A DNA stretch of 64,000 nt from Bacteroidales bacterium (GTDB lineage Bacteria > Bacteroidota > Bacteroidia > Bacteroidales > JAAYJT01), in assembly GCA_014860575.1 (NCBI GenBank), contig JACZJK010000046.1:62001-126000 (forward strand), in the 5' to 3' direction. The notes below the pieces were generated by a model. The model saw nothing but the letters and a program-made list of their open reading frames with translations, made no database searches and was not told the DNA's origin. The position numbers and the translations under genes were made by a program. Shown here one piece after another: positions 54,882 through 64,000 of the stretch. How positions within the stretch are numbered: the stretch's first letter is position 1; the number at the start of each line of letters is the position of its first letter.

Positions 54882-57800
54882 TTATTCGAGGAACTGGAAT
54901 TTTTTGCGAAGTTTTCTGGTCTTGTCCCTTTCCCCGGAACGCGACAATACTGCGTACATAACCGGTATCAGCACCATTGTAATTAAAGTAGAGAATACAA
55001 GTCCGCCAATGACTGTAATGCCCATAGGGCTCCATATTTCCGAACCTTCACCGGTACTGAGCGCAAGCGGCAACATTCCCAGCATGGTTGTTAGCGCTGT
55101 CATCAACACAGGGCGTAAGCGCGATTTCCCTGAAGCTATAATTGCTTCATACAGTTTCATTCCACGGTCGCGCATCAGGTTGGTAAAGTCAACTAACACA
55201 ATCCCGTTTTTAACAACGATTCCTATCAGCAACACTGCCCCGAGAGCAGCAACTACACTAAGCGTTGTTCCTGTGATCAACAAGGCAAAAATTACTCCTG
55301 TGAACGCAAAAGGAATAGAGAACATGATCACGAAGGGCATTGTAAACGACTCAAACTGCGAGGCCATAACAATAAAAACCAGGATCAGACTGATGAGCAT
55401 CAACAGCGCCAAATCCATAAAAGATTCCTGCTGCTCCTGGTAAGCGCCACCCACTGCAATCATCACATCCTGTGGCATTTCAACATCCTTAATTACAGCA
55501 GTAATTTCTTTTGCCAGTTCACCTAATGAGGTATTGTTCGGTTTGGCTGAAACGGTTACAATACGCTCTTTCCTCTTATGCTGAATGGCCGGAGGGCCCC
55601 AATACTCTTCTACGCTTCCAATCTCCTTTAGCTTGATCATTTTGCCCATTGGATTCCGGATCGTAAGATTTTCAAGATCGGAAATTGAGCTGCGGAATTC
55701 CTCTGAAAGCCTTATCCGGATATCGTATTCATCACCTTGTTCCTTAAAACGCGAAGCAAGCATCCCGCTGATCCTGTTTCGGATCATACCGGAAACCATG
55801 GCTGTATTCAAGCCGTTCGATGAAAGTTTTTCTCTGTCGAGCAGTATCTGTAATTCCGGTTTGTCTTTCTTTCGGCTAATTGTAACATCCGTTGCACCTT
55901 CTACCTTCATTACCCTGTCTCGAATCTCTTCGGCAATGGTATTGGTGGCATTGAAATCGTAACCATAAATTTCAACATCCACGGTGTTCGTGGTTGATCC
56001 CATTCCGGCGCCGGCAGTGTTCACACTAAAAGTTACAACTTCTGGAAATTGGGCGATCTGTTCCCTGAGACCATCAGCGATTTCCCACACACTGCGGTCT
56101 CTTTCTTCTACATGCCTGAGTCTCATCATCAGGTTAATGATGTTTGAACCGGCGGTTGAAAATAAAGAAAACATGCTACCTTCATCGTCAGAACCGGATG
56201 AAGCGGCCATCACGAGTACTTCAGGATACTGCTCCTGCACAATCTTTTCAATGCTCCGAGCTATCTTCATGGTTTCCTCAACCCTGGTCCCGGTTTGCAA
56301 CTCAATGGAAGCCATAATACGCGACTCATCGGTTTCGGGCATAAAATCGGTTCCCACAAACCTGAATAAAAACAAGGAACTGATAAAGATAAGAAAGGTA
56401 AAAATGATCACGAATATTTTATGATACAATGCCCATCTGAGTATTTTCACGTAAAAGTCATCTACATTCGTAAGAAATGCTTCAATGGTGCGCTCATAGC
56501 TGAGACGGGGCAAATGTAATTTTTTCTTATGCTGCCTCAGTAATCGCGATGATAGCATTGGTGTGAGCGTGATGGCCGCAAGTGTTGAAGTTGTCACGGT
56601 AATTGTTACAATCCATCCAAGTTGTTTGAACAATACACCGGTCATTCCGCCAACCAGCGTAAGCGGGAAGAAAACGGCAACGACTACCAGCGTAGTAATA
56701 ATTACCGAGAGCCAAACTTCGTTGGTGGCATAAATGGCAGCTTCGCGGGGACTGCTGCCACGTTCGATATGCCGGGTTATGTTCTCAAGTACGACAATGG
56801 CATCGTCCACTACCATACCTATTGCAATAGACAGGGAAGTAAGTGAAATAACATTCACGGAATTGCCGGTAATAAATAAATAAACGAATGCCACGATCAG
56901 CGATATAGGAATGGTAAGTACAATGATAAATGTTGCACGCCAGCGCCCGAGGAAGAAAAGCACAACGAGCACCACGAAGAGGAAAGCGAACATCAGGGTG
57001 CGAGAAAGATTACTGATTGATCCTTTGATAAAATCTGAAGTATCCATGATCAGATTGATCCTGATATCAGGAGGCAGATCTTTTTTAAGTTCTTCAAGAT
57101 TTTCACGTATATCCCTGGCCACCTGTATTGTGTTCGCACCTGACTGCTTCATCACAAACATGCGAAGACCTGTTTCACCGCTTATTTTCTCATCAATTGT
57201 CCGATCCTTGAGGGTATCGTTTACCATTGCAACATCGCGCAGGTAAACGAGGTTGCCATTGTAGTTTCCAACCACCAGGTTATTCAGTTCATAGCTCTCG
57301 TTAAACTCTCCCTGTATGCGTAACTGGTAATCCATTTGCCCCATCTTGATATTTCCGGAAGGCATATTCAGGTTCTCAGCTGCAATCAAATTTCCGATTT
57401 GCTCTATGGTAAGGTGGTAAGCATCCAACCTTCGGGGATCAACCTCTACATAAACCACCCGCCTTGGGGCACCAATCATGCCCACCGAGCCCACGCCGTC
57501 AACACGGTTCAGGGGATTGATGATCTTTTCATCCAGTATCTTATCCAGGCCCGGGTAACTTTCTTTTGCTGTTACAGCAAAGAATACGATAGGCATCATA
57601 TTGGTGTTGAATTTAAAAATTGCAGGTCTGTCAACACCATCGGGCATATATTGGTAAATGCGGTCAATTACATCGCGAATCTCGTTGGTAGCCTCATCGA
57701 GGTTGGCTTCCCACGAAAATTCCAGCGTGATTACGGAGAGATTGTCGCTCGAGATTGAAACTACTTCCTTTACCTTATCAACCGTATTGAAAGCATCTTC

Positions 57801-58001
57801 GAGCCGTTTGGTAACATTTATTTCTATGTCAGCCGCATTGGCTCCGGCGTAGGTAGTCATTACCGATATATACGGCGGATCAAGCTCGGGATACAAGTCA
57901 ACCGGGATTCTTGTGAAGGCATAAATTCCCATCACAACAACAGCCGCAAATACCATCAGAGTGGTTATCGGCTTGTTAACAGCATTTTTGTAGATACTCA
58001 T
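54882..58001 (-). CDS. RND family efflux pump, inner-membrane transporter
   Basis: 1039 residues, the size of AcrB/MdtB-type pumps. It has twelve membrane helices in two halves with large periplasmic loops. The proton-relay region of helix 4 reads SIAIGMVVDDAIVVLENI (two aspartates) and the second half has GIVVKNGIVLVDFTNLM. The N-terminus is AVNKPITTLMVFAAVVVMGI. It exports drugs, bile acids or other compounds with the adaptor and outer-membrane channel encoded upstream. The substrate is unknown. A 208-bp repeat-filled gap separates it from the adaptor gene. Confidence 0.95.
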   Translation of the reverse strand: MSIYKNAVNKPITTLMVFAAVVVMGIYAFTRIPVDLYPELDPPYISVMTTYAGANAADIEINVTKRLEDAFNTVDKVKEVVSISSDNLSVITLEFSWEANLDEATNEIRDVIDRIYQYMPDGVDRPAIFKFNTNMMPIVFFAVTAKESYPGLDKILDEKIINPLNRVDGVGSVGMIGAPRRVVYVEVDPRRLDAYHLTIEQIGNLIAAENLNMPSGNIKMGQMDYQLRIQGEFNESYELNNLVVGNYNGNLVYLRDVAMVNDTLKDRTIDEKISGETGLRMFVMKQSGANTIQVARDIRENLEELKKDLPPDIRINLIMDTSDFIKGSISNLSRTLMFAFLFVVLVVLFFLGRWRATFIIVLTIPISLIVAFVYLFITGNSVNVISLTSLSIAIGMVVDDAIVVLENITRHIERGSSPREAAIYATNEVWLSVIITTLVVVAVFFPLTLVGGMTGVLFKQLGWIVTITVTTSTLAAITLTPMLSSRLLRQHKKKLHLPRLSYERTIEAFLTNVDDFYVKILRWALYHKIFVIIFTFLIFISSLFLFRFVGTDFMPETDESRIMASIELQTGTRVEETMKIARSIEKIVQEQYPEVLVMAASSGSDDEGSMFSLFSTAGSNIINLMMRLRHVEERDRSVWEIADGLREQIAQFPEVVTFSVNTAGAGMGSTTNTVDVEIYGYDFNATNTIAEEIRDRVMKVEGATDVTISRKKDKPELQILLDREKLSSNGLNTAMVSGMIRNRISGMLASRFKEQGDEYDIRIRLSEEFRSSISDLENLTIRNPMGKMIKLKEIGSVEEYWGPPAIQHKRKERIVTVSAKPNNTSLGELAKEITAVIKDVEMPQDVMIAVGGAYQEQQESFMDLALLMLISLILVFIVMASQFESFTMPFVIMFSIPFAFTGVIFALLITGTTLSVVAALGAVLLIGIVVKNGIVLVDFTNLMRDRGMKLYEAIIASGKSRLRPVLMTALTTMLGMLPLALSTGEGSEIWSPMGITVIGGLVFSTLITMVLIPVMYAVLSRSGERDKTRKLRKKFQFLE

Positions 58002-58209
58002 TGTTATTGACGATTTACGATTTTAATAGACCGCTGATGACGCAGATTTTGCAGATTTTCACGGATTTATTTGTGATGCAGTGATGCAGTGATACAGTGT
58101 TGAAGTGATACAGTGTTGCGGTGTTCATGTGTTTGAGTTATCAGCTTTGAACATTGGGCTTTGATTTTTGGGTTTTGGGCCTGGGGCTTGGGGCTTGGGG
58201 CTTGGAGCT
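58002..58209. repeat. Repeat-filled spacer inside the efflux operon
   Basis: Bases 58031-58066 (ccgctgatgacgcagatttt...) are a common Bacteroidetes intergenic repeat. Bases about 58074-58130 are degenerate copies of gtgatgcagt/gtgatacagt. Bases about 58165-58207 are ggggcttggggcttggggct-type repeats that end next to the adaptor stop codon (58210). No gene. Such spacing is unusual within an otherwise compact operon. Confidence 0.6.
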
Positions 58210-59259
58210 TTACTCTGGTTTAACTACTTCCACCTTCATACCATCAAGCAGGCGGGCCTGGCCGCTCACAACTATTTGATCGCCCTGTTTAAGTACATCG
58301 CTGATTACTTCTACCTGGTCATCATATCTTTTTCCGATAGTAACAGCAACACGCTTAGCTTTCCCGCCTTCTTCAATAAACATGTATCGGTCGTTTGAAC
58401 CTTGCATTTTCAGCACTGCAATCGCAGGCACCACCATCGCCTGAAACTGATCAAGATCAAGGCTCACACGGCAATACATGCCTGGTCGGAGCAAACTTTC
58501 ATAATTATCAATTGCAACTTCAACATTGAATGTACGGCTGGCCGGATCAATGGTCGGATGAATACGGAAGACACGCCCTTTGAAATCCTTATCAGGATAA
58601 ATATCCGTCATTACTTTGATCTCCAGGCCTGCTTTCAGCAACGGAAAAAAGCGTTCAGAAACTGAGACAATGGCTTTAAGCCGGTCAATCTGCAAAAGCG
58701 AAACAATAGCAGCTTTACCTACCATTGGGTTGGGAGCTCCTGAGAACATCTCACCAGGTTCATAATATTTACCGGAGATTACTCCACTGAATGGAGCAAT
58801 AAGGCGGGTATTGTCGCGCAGGAAGGCAATATTATTTCGTGCAATATCAACCTGAGCTTGCAGCTGATCGTATTGCTGCTGCGGAATACTGCCCACTTTC
58901 TGCAAGGTGTCGAAGCGTTTAAAATCTGCCTCCAGTGTTGCTAACTGCACTTCGGCCTGGTGCAATTGGGTCCTATCCATTTGAACAAGTGCATCGCCTT
59001 TTGCAACGCGGGTGCCAACTTCAACATAAATATTTTCAATCCTGCCTGGAGTACTCGGAGCCAAATGTATCTCTTCGTAAGCTTGCAGTGTGGCGGTGTA
59101 ATCAACAGTTCTGGAAATGGTTTGATAATCGAGGGTGATGGTTCTTACAGGCTCTGATTTTTCAGTGGTTTCGGCAGTTGACTGTTCCTGTTTGGCGGGA
59201 GTGCAGGAAAACGCCATTATTGCAATTGCAGTGATCGCAATAAAAAATACTCTTTTCAT
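58210..59259 (-). CDS. RND efflux periplasmic adaptor (membrane fusion protein)
   Basis: 349 residues. A lipobox (AIMAFSC, about Cys19) suggests lipid anchoring. The family order is visible: barrel-lipoyl half-motif (APSTPGRIENIYVEVGTRVA), alpha-hairpin (about 105-150: LHQAEVQLATLEADFKRFDT), second lipoyl half (NTRLIAPFSGVISGKYYEPG), and beta-barrel (VFRIHPTIDPASRTFNVEVA). It bridges the RND pump and TolC-like channel. 18 bp downstream of the tolC-like gene. Confidence 0.94.
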   Translation of the reverse strand: MKRVFFIAITAIAIMAFSCTPAKQEQSTAETTEKSEPVRTITLDYQTISRTVDYTATLQAYEEIHLAPSTPGRIENIYVEVGTRVAKGDALVQMDRTQLHQAEVQLATLEADFKRFDTLQKVGSIPQQQYDQLQAQVDIARNNIAFLRDNTRLIAPFSGVISGKYYEPGEMFSGAPNPMVGKAAIVSLLQIDRLKAIVSVSERFFPLLKAGLEIKVMTDIYPDKDFKGRVFRIHPTIDPASRTFNVEVAIDNYESLLRPGMYCRVSLDLDQFQAMVVPAIAVLKMQGSNDRYMFIEEGGKAKRVAVTIGKRYDDQVEVISDVLKQGDQIVVSGQARLLDGMKVEVVKPE

Positions 59260-59277
59260 CTTGATATTATTTTGAGA

Positions 59278-60579
59278 TTATTGAATGGTTCCGTAAAGTT
59301 TTTCGAGTTGCAGGCGCGAGCTGAGAACCTGCATCTTTGCTGAAATATAATCCGTTTCGGCTCTTAAATAGTTATTATCGGCAGCAATCAGGTCGAGGCC
59401 CGAAATCATGCCCTGTTCATATTTTAGCTTCAGGCTTTGGTAAATCCTTCGTGAAACCTCAACATTATTTTGCTGATTCGTGTAAGTTTCAAGTGCATTG
59501 CGAAAGTTGAAGAGCAATTGTTTCTCCTGGATCTCTAACTGATCATTTAATAACGCCATATTATTCTGAACCGTTTTAAGATCAATGATTGCCTGTTTGG
59601 TTTGCCAATGCCTCAAACCGCTCGAAAACAAAGGAATATTCATTTGCAAGCCAACCATGTTGGCAGGCGTCATATCAAAATCGGGCTTAAGCAATTTATA
59701 GGTGTAACGATAAAATGCTGACACAGTAGGCAGCGCATTGGACCTTCGCATATCAATCATTTTCTCACTGATGACTTCCTGCTGTTGCAACATTTTGAAG
59801 TCAATGTTTTGCTCTACTTTAAACTGCTGAAGCATCAGGTTTTCGAACCTGGCACCGGCAATCATTCCGTCAAGGGTTTCGGTCAGCACTATTTCAGTAT
59901 CAACCGTAGCGCCGAGTTGAAGCCGTAATAAGTTATATGCAAGTTCAAGCTGGCGTTCCGATGATGTTACTGCATTCTGAAGGGTATTAACCTGAACCCA
60001 AAGCTGGTCGAGATCAGTTTTTTCGATGATGCCAACATGTTCAAGGACAGCGGTTTTTTCGTAAAGACTTTTAAGGTTCGTTAAGTTTTGATTTAGCACT
60101 TCGTTGAGCTGACCAGCCATAAGCACAAGATTGTAAGCATCAGAAACCTGCGCTATAACTTCGAGCTCGGTTTTCTGATAGCCCAGTTGGCTCAGTTCCC
60201 GGTACAGTTTCGCGGTTTGAACACCAACAATATAATTACCACTGAATACCAACTGACCTACGTTCAGGTATAAATTGCTCTGTGGCCTGATGTCAATTTC
60301 AGTAGCCGGCATGGCTTCGTTAAAACGTATGGATATTTTAGCGCCCAGGGCATTCGAATAATCCATGGATGCGTTTACCTGCGGAAGTCCGTTGGCGATG
60401 GCTTCACGCACAGCAAGTTCTGCCTTGTCAATTGTGTAATCCGAGTTGATCATTGCCTTGTTGTGTTCAAGCGCATAGCTGCGGGCATCTTCAAGACTAA
60501 GCGATAACTTTTGCTGGCCAACAAGCATGACGCTGATTGAAAGAAACAGCAGAAGCATTGTTAGGAATTTAGTTTTCAT
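59278..60579 (-). CDS. TolC family outer membrane channel
   Basis: 433 residues from the ATG at 60579; an earlier in-frame ATG at 60606 would overlap the tetR stop by 20 bp. The signal peptide ends MLVGQ. The two structural repeats of long helices and short strands are visible (LSLEDARSYALEHNKAMINS, AVREAIANGLPQVNASMDYS, QMNIPLFSSGLRHWQTKQAI). It forms the outer-membrane exit of the tripartite pump. The gene lies between tetR and the adaptor. Confidence 0.93.
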   Translation of the reverse strand: MKTKFLTMLLLFLSISVMLVGQQKLSLSLEDARSYALEHNKAMINSDYTIDKAELAVREAIANGLPQVNASMDYSNALGAKISIRFNEAMPATEIDIRPQSNLYLNVGQLVFSGNYIVGVQTAKLYRELSQLGYQKTELEVIAQVSDAYNLVLMAGQLNEVLNQNLTNLKSLYEKTAVLEHVGIIEKTDLDQLWVQVNTLQNAVTSSERQLELAYNLLRLQLGATVDTEIVLTETLDGMIAGARFENLMLQQFKVEQNIDFKMLQQQEVISEKMIDMRRSNALPTVSAFYRYTYKLLKPDFDMTPANMVGLQMNIPLFSSGLRHWQTKQAIIDLKTVQNNMALLNDQLEIQEKQLLFNFRNALETYTNQQNNVEVSRRIYQSLKLKYEQGMISGLDLIAADNNYLRAETDYISAKMQVLSSRLQLEKLYGTIQ

Positions 60580-60586
60580 GTGTCTG

Positions 60587-61201
60587 CTAATTATTAATTT
60601 CTTCAAAATACTTAATCATTAATTCAAGCCCTTTAGGCGTACAGATACCCCTGAAATAGGGTAACATAATATTGCTTATCAAATCAGTGTCAGATGGATT
60701 GAGCAAGCGAATGCGATCACTGGTATGCACTATGGAAATGATCTCATGAATGAAGTTGTCAACAAGATCGGTTCTCAGATCGGTTCGGAATATGCCCTGC
60801 GCACGACCCTTTTCAAGCAAAGTAAAGGTTGCGGAAAATTTTTCAAGATCGTGTTTGGATGAATAAAATGAGGCTTGAACCAGTGGGTAATATCGTTTGA
60901 TATCCTCAGTAAAAACCTTCGGATAACTCTGGCGATTCTCTTTCTGAATGCGTATGATCTGAAACATGGCCTCCACAACATTTTCCGAACTTTCAATAAT
61001 TTTTAAAAAGCCTTTGTTGTTTTCGACAATAATGTGACGGATACATTCAATTACCAGTGCATCCTTATCATTGAAGAGCTCGTAAATGGTACGTTTTGAA
61101 ATGCCAAGTTCTCCCGCAAGTGTGTCCATAGTAACATTTCGAACACCAAGCGAGACGAACATCTCACTGGCTTTTCCAAGTATCTTGTTTTTGGTTTCCA
61201 T
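60587..61201 (-). CDS. TetR family transcriptional repressor of the efflux operon
   Basis: 204 residues from the ATG at 61201 (METKNKILGKASEMFVSLG). An earlier in-frame ATG at 61222 falls inside the likely -7 box. The N-terminal helix-turn-helix is VTMDTLAGELGISKRTIYEL. The C-terminal part is helical (EAMFQIIRIQKENRQSYPKV) and should bind a ligand. As the first gene of the operon with an inverted repeat over its promoter, it probably represses itself and the pump genes until a pump substrate binds. Confidence 0.92.
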   Translation of the reverse strand: METKNKILGKASEMFVSLGVRNVTMDTLAGELGISKRTIYELFNDKDALVIECIRHIIVENNKGFLKIIESSENVVEAMFQIIRIQKENRQSYPKVFTEDIKRYYPLVQASFYSSKHDLEKFSATFTLLEKGRAQGIFRTDLRTDLVDNFIHEIISIVHTSDRIRLLNPSDTDLISNIMLPYFRGICTPKGLELMIKYFEEINN

Positions 61202-61219
61202 GTATCCGGATTTCAGGTG

Positions 61220-61253
61220 CAAAACTATAAAACTTTTACGGTTTAATAGTTTT
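61220..61253 (-). promoter_or_regulatory. TetR operator and -7 box of the efflux operon
   Basis: Arms 61221-61233 (aaaactataaaac) and 61240-61253 (ggtttaatagtttt) form a near-perfect inverted repeat. The minus-strand TAGTTTTG (61227-61220) is a match to the -7 box and overlaps the left arm. The layout fits an autorepressed promoter. Confidence 0.55.
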
Positions 61254-61602
61254 CAAATAAAAAAAAAGTACTTTTCCGGTTGTGTTCAGCAGCATCATGT
61301 TTTTCTTGACTATTGTCCGGCTAAAACTTGTTTATCCACTACGTGGAAAAAAGAACTATTATAAGGTTAATCTTCAATTCTATATCCGCTACGCGGAACC
61401 CGTCTCACTTCGCAGTGGATTCGCTGTAGGCGATAAAGTATTGTAGAAAAAAGTAACCCAAATAATACAAGTACCTCGTAGAGGTTTCACAAATTAATGG
61501 ATTTGATAGTTTTACGAATAATTTACCGGACAACGATGATGTTTTATCATGTGAAGCATTCAATCGTATGCTTTATCTTTGTGCATCAATCTCCGAAAAT
61601 TG
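61254..61602. other. Intergenic region with three small hairpin elements
   Basis: A gene-free gap between tetR and an unknown gene. Three short hairpins with 5-bp arms and 3-nt loops lie at 61335-61347, 61385-61397 and 61473-61485. A plus-strand -7 box TATCTTTG is at 61574-61581, 22 nt before the ATG at 61603. Confidence 0.45.
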
Positions 61603-63039
61603 ATGAAATCAAAATCCCGTAAAAAGCTCAGCCGCTTTGCAGAGTTCGTTAATACCATATTACCGCATGAAGCCAGGCACCTGAAACAGGTGCAACAAAT
61701 GCAGGATGCCGACAACATCAACATTCTGGATAAAATCATTCATAATGCAGAAAATATAAACCAGCCAGGGGTATTCGATACCGGCATTGATAAACGCAAA
61801 TACTCCAACCTTAAAACCTGGATTGGAAAAAAACTGGAAGCTGTTGACGCTGATGTTTTCTTTGCTTGGCTGAATAAGCTGGACCAAAAGATCATCCTCG
61901 ATTCTCTCACCCCCGGCGATGAGGAGGAACTCATAAGAACTATCAAACGTTTCAGTTTTCCGAACTATTATTTTATCCGGTTTTATGAACTGGTTCAGAA
62001 CTACCGCTATTACCTGTTAATTCGCGTTCGATACAATTACCGTAGCTTAACCGAGGCGTTTCTTGAAAAATACAGGGAACTTTACCAGCGCTCAAAGCAA
62101 ACTAACCAGCAATTACACGAAGCTACTATTGATATTGTCGATCAGTATGCCACGCCCGGTAAGGAATCAAAGCAATGGGAAGAATGGCTGGTATCAGTTT
62201 TCAAGGATGAAACCCTGGATGGTTTGAACCGCTACTATGCAATCGTGAGGCTCACATTTTTATATTACAATTACCGCGAATACGACAAATTAATTAGTTT
62301 ATACGAAGATCTCGACCAGATGATCATCCGTGGTGAAATCTATAGTCGCAGGATATTGGTAAATTACTATGCCAACCGGCTGATGGTCCATTCACGATAC
62401 AACGAACTGGATAAGGCTGAGTATTATGGGTATTTATCAATCCGTCACAGAGGTTCCGATTATCTTCAGTATTTGAATAACCTTTGTGCAGTCTTGCTGA
62501 GGGCAAAAAAACACGAAGCAGCCCTGAAACTTATGCAAGATTCATTTACGGATTTCAGAAGTACTATCAGTCCACATAACCGCATTGGATTTGCATCATT
62601 CTATTTGCAATGCCTGAATAAAACTGGCAAGGCAAAAGATGCATATAGTTATGGAAAATCATTCCTTGACGTTAACCGTAGCGATATTCTGAACCACCGC
62701 TGGCATCTATTCTTCACTTCGCTGATGCAGACCATGTTCTTGCTAGAGAAGTACCGTGAGATGCTCACACTCGTGAGGAAATACAACCTATCAGAAAAAG
62801 AAGCAGGCTACCGTAAAAGCGCCGGATACATTCCTACCTTCATCTGGTACCATGCTTCGGCAAGGTTCATGGAATTTGAAATCAGCGAGCAACTGCTTCA
62901 GGACATTCTTTTAGATTCAGTAAAAAGTTGTGTTGACGATCCGCACAAGATGCGATTGCTTAACGATCTGGTTCATGAAATAAGCAGGCATATTTCATTC
63001 ATTGACAATAACTTTATTCACAAATTTCAGCACAAATAA
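61603..63039 (+). CDS. Helical-repeat protein of unknown function
   Basis: 478 residues from the ATG at 61603; a TTG at 61579 lies within the -7 box and is rejected. No signal peptide. It is almost all helical, with many Y, R, L and K residues and TPR-like helix pairs in the second half (LYEDLDQMIIRGEIYSRRIL, KAEYYGYLSIRHRGSDYLQY, HEAALKLMQDSFTDFRST). I do not recognise a family. It is likely a cytoplasmic scaffold of TPR/solenoid type. It is alone, with its own promoter-like box, and about 256 bp follow before the thiolase. Confidence 0.65.
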   Translation: MKSKSRKKLSRFAEFVNTILPHEARHLKQVQQMQDADNINILDKIIHNAENINQPGVFDTGIDKRKYSNLKTWIGKKLEAVDADVFFAWLNKLDQKIILDSLTPGDEEELIRTIKRFSFPNYYFIRFYELVQNYRYYLLIRVRYNYRSLTEAFLEKYRELYQRSKQTNQQLHEATIDIVDQYATPGKESKQWEEWLVSVFKDETLDGLNRYYAIVRLTFLYYNYREYDKLISLYEDLDQMIIRGEIYSRRILVNYYANRLMVHSRYNELDKAEYYGYLSIRHRGSDYLQYLNNLCAVLLRAKKHEAALKLMQDSFTDFRSTISPHNRIGFASFYLQCLNKTGKAKDAYSYGKSFLDVNRSDILNHRWHLFFTSLMQTMFLLEKYREMLTLVRKYNLSEKEAGYRKSAGYIPTFIWYHASARFMEFEISEQLLQDILLDSVKSCVDDPHKMRLLNDLVHEISRHISFIDNNFIHKFQHK

Positions 63040-63177
63040 ACAATCTAGGTCAGGGTATGATTCTTTACACTTATTCTGTTGATTAATAAGATCCTAAATA
63101 ATTTAACCACTGCCATTCATTTCTCAGTCCACCACTTGTATTTATAATTCTGCCTTTCATTTCGCATGTTTCGTATT

Positions 63178-63185
63178 TAGCTTTG
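63178..63185 (+). promoter_or_regulatory. Putative -7 box of thiolase gene
   Basis: TAGCTTTG matches TAnnTTTG. It lies 111 nt before the ATG, with a weak TTTC in place of the -33 TTG. Between it and the gene is a short tgaacttt-type low-complexity tract (about 63240-63290). Confidence 0.4.
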
Positions 63186-63295
63186 CAATAAAATTGAAAC
63201 CAATGCCATTATTGATGGTCTGATTCCAACGTCAAACACGAAACCCGGACTCTTGAACTTTGAACCCCGAACTTTGAACACAAAACATCATACTC

Positions 63296-64000
63296 ATGAA
63301 AGAAGTAGTAATAACCTCAGCAGTCCGCACCCCCATTGGAAATTTTGGTGGTGTACTTTCCTCTTTAAGCGCCGTTGAATTGGGCAAGATTGCTGCCGCT
63401 GAAGCCATCACGCGTTCGGGCATTGTGCCTGCGCAAGTAGAAGAAGTAATAGTTGGAAATATTCTCTCGGCAGGTCTTGGGCAGAATGTAGCGCGCCAGG
63501 TTGGTATTCGCGCCGGAGTGCCTGAAACGGTTCCAGCCATAACCATTAATCAGCTTTGTGGTTCAGGGCTGCGCGCTGTGTTGATGGCAGCCCAGATTAT
63601 TCAGTTGGGCGAAGCCGATATTGTTCTTGCCGGAGGAACCGAAAGCATGTCGAACGCTCCCTACCTGTTGCCCAAGGCAAGGTACGGATATAAAATGGGT
63701 GATGGAACCCTGGTTGATAGCATGATCCTTGATGGTCTGACGGATATTTTCGACAACGTACACATGGGAATGACAGCAGAGAATATTGCCGAACGCTGGA
63801 GTATTTCCCGTGCCGAACAGGATGAATTTGCACTATTGAGCCAACATAAGACTGAAAAAGCACAGCAAGAGGGGCGCTTCGCAGAAGAAATTGTGAAAGT
63901 TGAAATCGCTCAACGCAAAGGCGATCCCATTGTGGTTGATACCGATGAGTTTCCCCGGCATGGTTTGACCCTGGATAAACTCGCTGCGCTAAAACCAGCT
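63296..64000 (+). CDS. Acetyl-CoA acetyltransferase (thiolase), 3' end outside window
   Basis: 235 codons are present from the ATG at 63296 to the window edge without a stop, so the protein continues. The thiolase N-terminal domain is clear: [34 protein letters not shown], the nucleophile cysteine in [12 protein letters not shown], and [20 protein letters not shown]. The spacing matches biosynthetic-type (AtoB/PhaA) thiolases, which condense two acetyl-CoA to acetoacetyl-CoA or run in reverse. The second active-site cysteine and histidine would lie past the edge. Confidence 0.93.
   Translation, partial: MKEVVITSAVRTPIGNFGGVLSSLSAVELGKIAAAEAITRSGIVPAQVEEVIVGNILSAGLGQNVARQVGIRAGVPETVPAITINQLCGSGLRAVLMAAQIIQLGEADIVLAGGTESMSNAPYLLPKARYGYKMGDGTLVDSMILDGLTDIFDNVHMGMTAENIAERWSISRAEQDEFALLSQHKTEKAQQEGRFAEEIVKVEIAQRKGDPIVVDTDEFPRHGLTLDKLAALKPA

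Noticed and set aside
1-64000. tRNA, rRNA, insertion sequence or prophage
   Set aside because: No cloverleaf, rRNA-like block, transposase or phage structural gene was found on reading both strands; weak RNA genes could still be missed by eye.

Overview
This window is chromosomal DNA from a member of the Bacteroidetes (Bacteroidota), probably an uncultured or environmental Bacteroidales-like lineage. The evidence is a CarboxypepD_reg TonB-dependent receptor, proteins with type IX secretion (T9SS) C-terminal sorting domains, BACON domains, a SusB-like GH97 enzyme, a GT3-GT35 glycogen synthase/phosphorylase fusion, a DUF5777 barrel, and promoters of the Bacteroidetes type (TTG, about 19 nt, TAnnTTTG). 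Base composition is moderate. I found no rRNA, tRNA, CRISPR array, transposase or phage gene.

Layout. 1-7.2 kb: end of a YwqK/MORN-type protein, a TonB receptor with an upstream beta-helix lipoprotein, and a divergent 5'-nucleotidase-type phosphoesterase. 7.2-13 kb: housekeeping genes (HIT hydrolase, IMPACT protein, dnaA, low-molecular-weight phosphatase, threonine dehydratase, RsmI-like methylase, TPR protein). 13-24.8 kb: a VWA-like membrane protein behind fabG, the fused glycogen enzyme, a DUF418 membrane protein, sucD without sucC, and mnmE. 24.9-29.3 kb: a small membrane protein, a T9SS cargo protein, a BASS transporter, a small barrel and tag.

29.6-43.5 kb is the most unusual part: six tightly coupled genes on one strand. 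They encode a small helical protein ending in a short beta motif, a SIR2-like protein starting with the same motif, a membrane-anchored STAND NTPase, an exported LRR protein with about 35-40 repeats, a 1767-residue T9SS protein with about twelve BACON-like repeats, and a secreted protein with a barrel-like C-terminus. I propose that this is an envelope-spanning signalling or defence system. Cytoplasmic effector and switch proteins would be linked by a homotypic (possibly amyloid-type) motif to sensors in the periplasm and on the surface.

43.7-49 kb: thioredoxin-like protein, DEAD-box helicase, an AT-rich small gene, a DHOD-like enzyme and a CtpA-type protease. 49.4-54.5 kb: a GH97 alpha-glucosidase, then an operon of two lipoprotein c-type cytochromes, an OB-fold protein, YceI and a DUF5777 barrel. 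54.5-61.2 kb: a TetR-controlled RND efflux operon (tetR, tolC-like, adaptor, pump) with a PII-like small gene after it. 61.6-64 kb: an unknown helical-repeat protein and the start of a thiolase cut by the window edge.

Many intergenic gaps hold degenerate low-complexity tracts and imperfect inverted repeats of types common in Bacteroidetes genomes.
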